64,000 nt of DNA, from NCBI RefSeq assembly GCF_001876935.1, contig NC_033801.1, positions 63,184,790 to 63,248,789 of the forward strand, given 5' to 3'. Every line of letters begins with the position of its first letter. Position 1 is the first letter of the stretch. The DNA comes from Asparagus officinalis. Its lineage: Eukaryota > Streptophyta > Magnoliopsida > Asparagales > Asparagaceae. Under the pieces are notes generated by a model. The model ran no database searches, was not told the DNA's origin, and saw only the letters and a program-made list of their open reading frames with translations. This document shows, piece after piece, positions 57,691 to 64,000 of this stretch. The translations under genes were made by a program, and so were the position numbers.

Positions 57691-58107
57691 ACGTAGGTTC
57701 ACACCCAGAATGCAAATTGCTGCGTTTGACTCATTCAAACGGTTCCAAAAAAACCATTTTCCACCCACGATCTGGGGAGTGGTTTAAGGGGCGTGTAAAA
57801 CCCCGAAAATTTTATAATAAATATATGTGAATTATTAATAGTGAATAATTCTCTTATGAGGAATAATCATGTATATATATCAGATATGTATATTTATCAG
57901 TGTTTGGGAACCCAGCAGGTGTTTACAAGTGAGAGAAACCGAGTGTGAAGGCCAGCAGGTGAAATGCCTAGCAGCATGCATTTTGTGCTGCGCGATCGAC
58001 CGACGCGGTCGACCGTGGTGGTCGACCGCGTCGGTCGACCGAACAGCAATCTGAGAGTTTTCTCAGTTCGGGTTCAAACGGGTTTCGGGTCGGGTTTGTG
58101 AGTTGGT

Positions 58108-58115
58108 ATATATGC
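58108..58115 (+). promoter_or_regulatory. Likely TATA box of the Gypsy LTR
   Basis: GGTATATATGC lies ~310 bp into the LTR and upstream of a C/T-rich leader. It is the best TATA candidate in the first kilobase; the assignment is positional only. Confidence 0.4.
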
Positions 58116-59069
58116 TACTGTTCACGAGAGAGCCTCTGGGAGTTCTGAAATCAAAACCCTAGCCCCCTCTCTCTTCCCTTAAACCCTAATCTTCTCTATT
58201 GGTGATTTGGGAGCAGTTCTTGAGGATTTGCAGCAGCTCTTAGTGAGATCCAGCGAAGGAAAGCGTTCTCCTTCAGTTTCAGCGATCCGTTGCTCACCAA
58301 AGGCAAGTATCATCTCGCCCAATCCCTCACCCCTATTTTCTATGGTTTTATTTTGATTTTTCATGAGTTTTTGAAGAGCCCAACAGGTATTTTCGTATAA
58401 AAAAAGAGTTCTTTACATTATAGATTGCAAGAATCGAGATTTCAGTTTATGAAAGTTCACCAACGTTTTGTCCAATAAAAATCTAGATCTGAGTTTTCTT
58501 AAACAAGAGCTTAACCATGTTTTACTATCATTTAAAACGTTTCCAATTTGTTTCTCCTGTATTTTGAAATATTAGGAATATGGATTTCATGCTTGAGACT
58601 AGCTATATTTTCCCAGAACTATGGAACTCTTGTTATTGTAGAAATTTTGTAAATTTTATTTTAGGTTTCGAGCTGACAGAAACCCAAATTTGGGTTTCTG
58701 TCCGCTCGGCGGTCGACCGGTGCGATCGACTGCCGGGCTCGTTTTGGAGCTGCGGTCGACCGCAAAGCCTCATCGGTCGACCGCGACGCTCTGTCGGTCG
58801 ACCGACAGAACGTATCAGAGAGCGGTCGACCGGTGCGGTCGACCGCCGCACTCTCTGTTGTATTTTCCCTGTTTTGTACATTTTTGAATATTTGTTCAGG
58901 TTCGAGTGATTTCCTGGACTATCTGACATTAGTATTTGGTCTTACTATGTACCCAGTCATGATAGAAGACCTGAGGGTACCAATTATGGATATATACACT
59001 GTTTTGACTATGAATTGATATAGGAAGATTTCACTATGTATCCCAGTGATATTTTCACCATTTCACAGT

Positions 59070-59345
59070 CCTCGTGTTGGACTAAAATCCACAGTCCTCG
59101 TGTTGGACAAGCATTACCTCTTAGTCCTCGTGTTGGACATGCATAGCTATTTTAATCCTCGTGCTGGATATGCATTACCATCCGGTCCATGCGTTAGATA
59201 ACGGTCACACCCGGTCCATGCGTTGGACAACGGTCACATCCGGTCCATGCGTTGGACAACGGTCACACCCGGTCCATGCGTTGAACAACGGTCACATCCG
59301 ATCCATGCGTTGGACAACGGTTATATTCAGTCCATGAGTTGGACG
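59070..59345 (+). repeat. Short tandem repeats inside the Gypsy LTR
   Basis: Four copies of a GTCCTCGTGTTGGAC motif lead into about six copies of a ~31-bp unit containing CGGTCCATGCGTTGGACAAC. The LARD and antisense Gypsy LTRs hold different short repeats at the same place. Confidence 0.8.
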
Positions 59346-60253
59346 TTTAATTTATATAGTCTATGTTTTGGACACTTAATCGTTTTCTGACATGTCACTC
59401 ATGTGAGTTTATGTCATAACACTTATGTAAATCTCGATATGATATTCATGTAAGTAATAACATGATGTTCATGTTAGCTATGGTATGGCACTGTATTTTT
59501 GCTCTGAGATTAGCTGTATTTCTTGATTTCTTGTTTTGGGTTTGGTGTTTAGGGATTTACAATTTGAGATACAAGGTATATACATGAGGGTTTCCTTGTT
59601 TGGATTATTTCGCTCGACGTACCTATGCTCGTGTTGTAAATTTCTAAATACTAAAATCCTCTTTAGTAAGATCAATGATTTTAGATCTATTATGTATTAT
59701 CTGTATTTTCTTATACAACGAGCCCTTTTCCCTTGGGGTTGGTTGTGATGTTACTCGCTAGCGCTTTGACGCTCGTTGTCCCTCCCCCTTTCAGGTAACG
59801 AGCCAGGAGCCCGGAGAGTCGCAGGTTGATGGCGACACACTTTAGTGTTCAGCTGTCTATTTTAGCTATGTTTTATTTTGGAGTTCCACAGTAGATTTGT
59901 GTTTAGACATTCGAGAGTCTTGTTCTAGAAGTTGTAAAGGTTATGTGCTTTATTTCCTTTTTGTCAGATATTTGTATTTGAGACTTGATGAGTATTCCAG
60001 TTTATCTACTCAGATCTTGACTATGTATTTCTGTGCGTTGGACGATGAAACATTTATGTGACTATTATCATTTCATCAGCATTTCTTGTATTATCTTTTA
60101 CCTGTTTTGTACCTACACCAGTTGTTGACTCTACTAGATAGATGTTAATTATGATGGTGAAACATGTTATTGCACGGTGTGGTGCATGGCAGGTTTGACA
60201 TTCTTGGTTTTACCTTGGACTGCAGCCTTGTGTGAACCCAGGGGCGTCACAGT

Positions 60254-60265
60254 TGGTATCAGAGC
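60254..60265 (+). other. Gypsy primer binding site
   Basis: TGGTATCAGAGC starts two bases after the LTR end, complementary to initiator Met tRNA. Confidence 0.85.
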
Positions 60266-60542
60266 TCTAGTTCCAGTATCCTTAGGATCATCCTGTGTCG
60301 AGTCGTGGAGCTAGGATAGAGTTTCCTAGGATTCATGTATAGAGTCCGTAAGGATTTCCTAGTATGAGTGAGGACGATATATGCGTATATCTCAAAATTT
60401 GAGAAATTTTTTTTATGACAACTATTTTTGTATAAGTTTAAAGTATTTGTGCAAATACTATATGTTGTGAAAATTGTATTGTGATACGCTATTTATAGAG
60501 GTCTATTTTGACTCCTAAACCCTTATTTTCTTTTGAGCAGAG

Positions 60543-61259
60543 ATGTCAGAATATGATATGTCACGTACTCAGAGATCTGGACAGGCTGAACCACAACAAA
60601 ATCCACCTGAGCCGCAGCAGGCTCCCCAGTACCTGGTAGATCTTATGGCTCCCCTAGTCGCTAGGATAGCAGCAATCGAGGAGCTTGTGGCGAATCACAT
60701 TACACCACCACCACCAGTAGCTGAAACCGCCATTTCTCAAAAAAATGGGACAGCTAAGTTCCAGAAGGACGAGGAAGGGAGTGCTAAGAGAGGGCACGCC
60801 GGAGACAAGGGCAAGAACAAGATACCCTTGATTGGATCCCAACAGGATCAGCAGAGCCCTCATAAGAAGGGATCTCAACAGGATCAGAGAGCAAGTCAGC
60901 AGCACAAGTTCCGGGGATCTTGTTTTAACTGTCGCAAGGTCGGACACAAGGCATTAGAGTGCCGCAGTGTACCAACAAGATCTCAGAAGGGAAATGGTCC
61001 AACTCAGCAGCAACGGAAGACTGAAGGGCAGGTTCTAGCAGTTCAGGAGGTTTCCCAGGGGCAGATTGTCCCATATTCTCCAGCACCAGTGACAGAGCAG
61101 TCTTTAGCCACCGGCAGAGTATGTGCAGTAGTCCCGCATGATCATGGAGCTAATGGAGCAGTTTTGGAGGGTACGTCCTTTTTGAATCCCTTTTTCCACC
61201 CGTATTCTTTTCGATTCGGAATCGTCGCATTCCTTCATATCGTATGCATTTATGGCTAG
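60543..61259 (+). pseudogene. Capsid-deleted Gypsy gag
   Basis: A 238-codon open frame from ATG 60543. It starts with a polar, Gln/Pro-rich leader and a short helix-like segment (MAPLVARIAAIEELV), then jumps to a Lys-rich region and a CCHC zinc knuckle CFNCRKVGHKALEC (~residues 129-142). Related gag relics at 13617 and 9661 have ~180-190 more codons (the capsid) between the leader and the FQK segment, which here meet at ~60735. The frame is kept across the deletion. Without capsid it could not build particles alone but might bind RNA. The last ~40 residues come from protease DNA read in a shifted frame. Confidence 0.8.
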
Positions 61260-64000
61260 ACTCCAGCTTATAGCTCAGCCTCTAGACACCCATTTTATCT
61301 GTTTCCACCACTTTAGGAGAGGTATCGCTTCTGGAGAGCGTTTGTAGGAGGTGTACCGTCAGTCTAGACGAGTCGGAGTTCATAGTGGATTTGATAGTGT
61401 TGCATATGTCCGATTTCGTTGTCATTCTTGGTATGGATTGGTTGTCTTCCTACCATATTAGTATTGACTGCTTTGCGAAGACGGTCAAGTTGGGAGCGTT
61501 CGATGGGTCCGAGATGATTGTAGCTACCTCTCAGGGCAACCGATTTGCGGAGTCATTTTTGGCGTACATCGAGGAGGTGATGCGACGGGATCAGGGAGCC
61601 GAGTTATTGGAGACTACAGTTGTCTCAGATTTTCAGGATGTCTTTCAGGACATACCTGGGTTACCTCCTATGAGAGAGGTCAAGTTCTGTATTGAGTTGC
61701 AGCCAGGCACAGCCCCGATATCCCGCGCACCCTATCGCATGGCACCAGCTGAGATGAGGGAGCTGCAGACCCAGTTGGACGAGTTGTTAGCTCAGGGTTT
61801 CATTCGCCGGAGTCATTCTCTGTGGGGCGCGCCAGTACTCTTCGTGAAGAAGAAGGATGGTAGTATGAGGTTATGCATAGATTATAGAGAGTTGAACAAT
61901 GTCACTATTCGAAATAGGTACCCACTACCTAGGATTGATGACTTGTTTGACCAGTTTGCAGGGAGCGCAGTATTTCTCGAAGATTGATCTTCGTTCTGGC
62001 TATCATCAGTTGCGGGTTCAGGAGATGGATATTCCCAAGACCACCTTTCATACTCGATATGGATCCTTCGAGTTCCTAGTCATGCCATTTGGGTTGACCA
62101 ATGCACCCGCGGTATTCATGGATTTGATGAACCGGGTTTTCCATCCATTCTTAGATCAGTTTGTGATCGTGTTCATCGACGATATTCTCATTTACTCGAG
62201 ATCGGAGGCAGATCATGAGGAGCATTTACGGATAGCGTTGAGGACCCTTCAGGAGCACCAGTTGTATGCCAAGTTCAGCAAGTATGAGTTTTGGCTTTCA
62301 GAAGTCAGATTTCTTGGCCATGTTATCAGTCGAGAGGGTATAGCGGTGGATCCAGCTAAGATCACGGCAGTTCTTGATTGGGAGCCACCGAAGACGGTGT
62401 CAGAGATTCGCAGCTTTTTGGGTTTAGCTGGATATTACAGGAAGTTCATTCAGGACTTCTCGAAGATTGCGATGCCGATTACACGCCTTATGAAGAAGGA
62501 TGTACAGTTCATATGGAGCATGGAGTGCCAGGAGGCCTTTGATATTTTGAAGACTAAGTTGACTACAGCGCCGGTTTTGACTATTCCGAGCAGCGACAGG
62601 ACATTCGTCGTATACACAGATGCATCGTTGGTAGGCTTAGGAGGCGTATTGATGCAGACTCAGAGAGTAGTAGCTTATATCTCACGGTAGCTGAGGGTGC
62701 ATGAGCAGAACTATCCCACTCATGAGTTGGAGTTGGCAGCAGTGGTATTTGCACTGAAGTCTTGGAGGCACTACCTATATGGGGTGCAGTTTGAGTTATT
62801 CACAGATCACCAGAGTCTGAAGTACCTCTTTTCCCAGAAGGAACTCAACCAGAGACAGAGGACTCAATCAGAGACAGCGGAGGTGGGTTGAGTTTATTAA
62901 GGACTACGAGTTCGCGATCCAGTATCATCCGGGGAAGGCGAACGTCGTAGCAGATGCCTTAAGCAGGAAGCGTCGACATTGGATTTCGGCTTTGAGGTGT
63001 TCATTGCATCGGGATCTTATCACTCTTAGCCAGTTTGATTTTAGACCCGAGATTGGAGTAACCAGTGCATTTTTGGGAGCTGTGACAGTGCAGCCATCTT
63101 GGAGTGACAGAGTTGTCAGAGCTCAGTTGGGAGACTCTTGGATTCAAATCCGAAAGGAGGAGATTTCCAAAGAACCTAAGACTGATTGGACCATCGGAGC
63201 TGACGGAGGTCTACGGATGAAGGGTAGATTGGTTATGCCAGCCAGCGCAGAGCTGAAAAGGGAGTTATCTGATGAGGCACACCGTACTCGGTACACAGTG
63301 CATCCAGGAACCACCAAGATGTACAAGGATTTGAAGAGACAATTCTGGTGGAGCGGTATGCGTAGAGAGATTGCAGACTATTTGGAAAGATATTTTACCT
63401 GTCAGCAGGTGAAGGCAGAGCATCAGAGACCGGCAGGGACACTTTAGCCTTTACCCATCCTAGAGTGGGAGTGGGCAGACATTTCCATGGATTTTATTGT
63501 GGGGTTGCCGAAGTCGAAGAAGGGGAATGATTCGGTTTGGATGATTGTGGACCGATTGTCGAAGTCGGCCCATTTCATTCCGGTGGGGACTACCTATACT
63601 GCCGAGGCATATGCGAGGATATTTATCCGGGAGATAGTACGACCTCATGGAGTTCCGGACACGAATTTATCGGATCAAGGTTCGGTGTTCACTTCACATT
63701 TTTGGAGGAGTTTCCAGGACTCATTTGGTAGCAGGCTATCTTATAGCAGCGTATTCCACCCCCAGACGGATGGTCAGACGGAGAGGGTGAATTAGGTGTT
63801 GGAGGACATGTTGCGGGCATGCATCATTGACTTCCAAGGCAGCTGGGAGGATCATATTCCACTGGTAGAGTTTGCTTATCACAACAGTTATCAAGCGACG
63901 ATCGGTATGACCCCGTATGAGGCATTGTACGGGAGGCCCTGTAGATCGCCGATATGTTGGGCGGAGCTAAAGGACAGTTTGATGCTTGGGTCAGAGCTAG
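61140..64000 (+). pseudogene. Gypsy protease-RT-RNase H-integrase (disrupted, open at right)
   Basis: The protease active site (~61215-61235) has lost one base, so DSGAS is broken; a second shift lies near 61293. RT follows: LGMDWLSSYHISID, VLFVKKKDGSMRLCIDYREL (61845-61905), a frameshift near 61965, then VMPFGLTNAPAVF and the catalytic FIDDILIYS (~62175). RNase H has VVYTDASLVGLGGVL, then TAG at 62688-62690 and a 19-bp tandem duplication (62844-62881) that shifts the frame. Integrase has the HHCC-type zinc region (~63280-63400), TAG at 63445-63447, MDFIVGLPKSKKG, LSDQGSVFTS with the second catalytic Asp, HPQTDGQTERVN and TAG at 63793-63795. Apart from these breaks the text is well preserved, so decay is moderate. 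Confidence 0.88.

Larger units (their letters stand above)
57794..60251 (+). repeat. Gypsy 5' LTR (2458 bp)
   Basis: TGTAAAACCCCG to GGGGCGTCACA. It contains a GGTCGACC hairpin cluster (57985-58045), TATATATG near 58108 as likely TATA box, AAACCCTAG-type leader sequence, a second GGTCGACC cluster (58700-58850), CAGTCCTCGTGTTGGAC and CGGTCCATGCGTTGGACAAC tandem repeats (59070-59345), the conserved core (59575-59623) and the GAGCCAGGAGCCCGGAGAGT block (59801). The antisense LTR at 9958-12618 has the same order. Confidence 0.85.
57794..64000 (+). mobile_element. Del/Tekay-like Gypsy retrotransposon, 3' end beyond the window
   Basis: A 2458-bp 5' LTR is followed by a Met-type primer site, gag, protease, RT, RNase H and integrase in the Gypsy order. 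The integrase region carries CQQVKAEHQRPAGTL and MDFIVGLPKSKKG, which resemble Del/Tekay chromoviruses. The window ends in the integrase carboxy-terminal part, so the chromodomain and 3' LTR are not seen. Gag lacks its capsid region, the protease is frameshifted and pol has stops, so this copy is not autonomous. Confidence 0.88.

Noticed and set aside
58580..58929. Arg-rich frames on both strands (up to 109 codons)
   Set aside because: They come from GGTCGACC palindromes, which read openly on both strands inside the LTR.
59070..59345. CRISPR-like or promoter-enhancer repeat array
   Set aside because: It is a tandem repeat with no spacers, inside an LTR and replaced by other repeats in sister LTRs.

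Overview
The window is plant nuclear DNA made almost entirely of transposable elements. The evidence is LTR retrotransposons of both plant superfamilies with initiator-Met-type primer sites (TGGTATCAGAGC), hAT and Tourist-type MITEs with clean target-site duplications (TSDs), and very AT-rich intergenic DNA. I see no intact host gene, tRNA, rRNA or CRISPR array. It reads like a nested heterochromatic repeat island; the species cannot be named from it.

Layout. 1-790: unexplained left flank. 791-7353: a non-autonomous LTR element (LARD-like) whose 2.9-kb interior is non-coding and strongly T-rich. 7354-12618: an antisense Del/Tekay-like Gypsy relic (RT fragment, protease, gag, then its full LTR), cut inside RT at 7354. 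12619-15421: a sense Gypsy relic joined head-to-head to it. 15422-17137: a segment of unknown origin and the 3' end of a Copia element with a 143-bp LTR. 17138-18464: non-coding, with one possible exon relic and a MITE-like unit.

18465-30186: the most striking structure, a tandem Copia array LTR-body-LTR-body-LTR-body-LTR (four LTRs, three bodies) bounded by one 5-bp TSD (TTACC). All bodies lack reverse transcriptase and RNase H and share stop codons. 30868-31273 and 31325-33926: two hAT-type elements with perfect 8-bp TSDs; the larger has no transposase and is filled with minisatellites. 34580-40361: a nearly complete Tork/Tnt1-like Copia element (TSD TTGTT) with a 742-codon gag-protease-integrase frame. 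Its two LTRs match closely over R-U5 but carry different U3 regions.

40743-54573: an antisense Copia element of the RT-less type, split by an antisense Tat-like Gypsy element (42031-51968). The Tat-like element carries gag but no pol, and 4 kb of satellite-like repeats lie between gag and its 3' LTR. 54574-57793: MITEs and short tandem repeats. 57794-64000: a sense Del/Tekay-like Gypsy element (2.46-kb 5' LTR, capsid-deleted gag, broken protease, RT, RNase H and integrase) running off the right edge.

How the parts relate: the RT-less Copia elements share primer site, polypurine tract and LTR R/U5 motifs with the fuller Copia element at 34.6-40.4 kb, so mobilisation in trans by that kind of element is plausible. 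Several stops appear to be CAG to TAG changes, as expected from decay of methylated cytosine at CHG sites. Boundaries below come from reading repeats, TSDs and LTR ends by eye; family names come from motif recognition, not from a database search.
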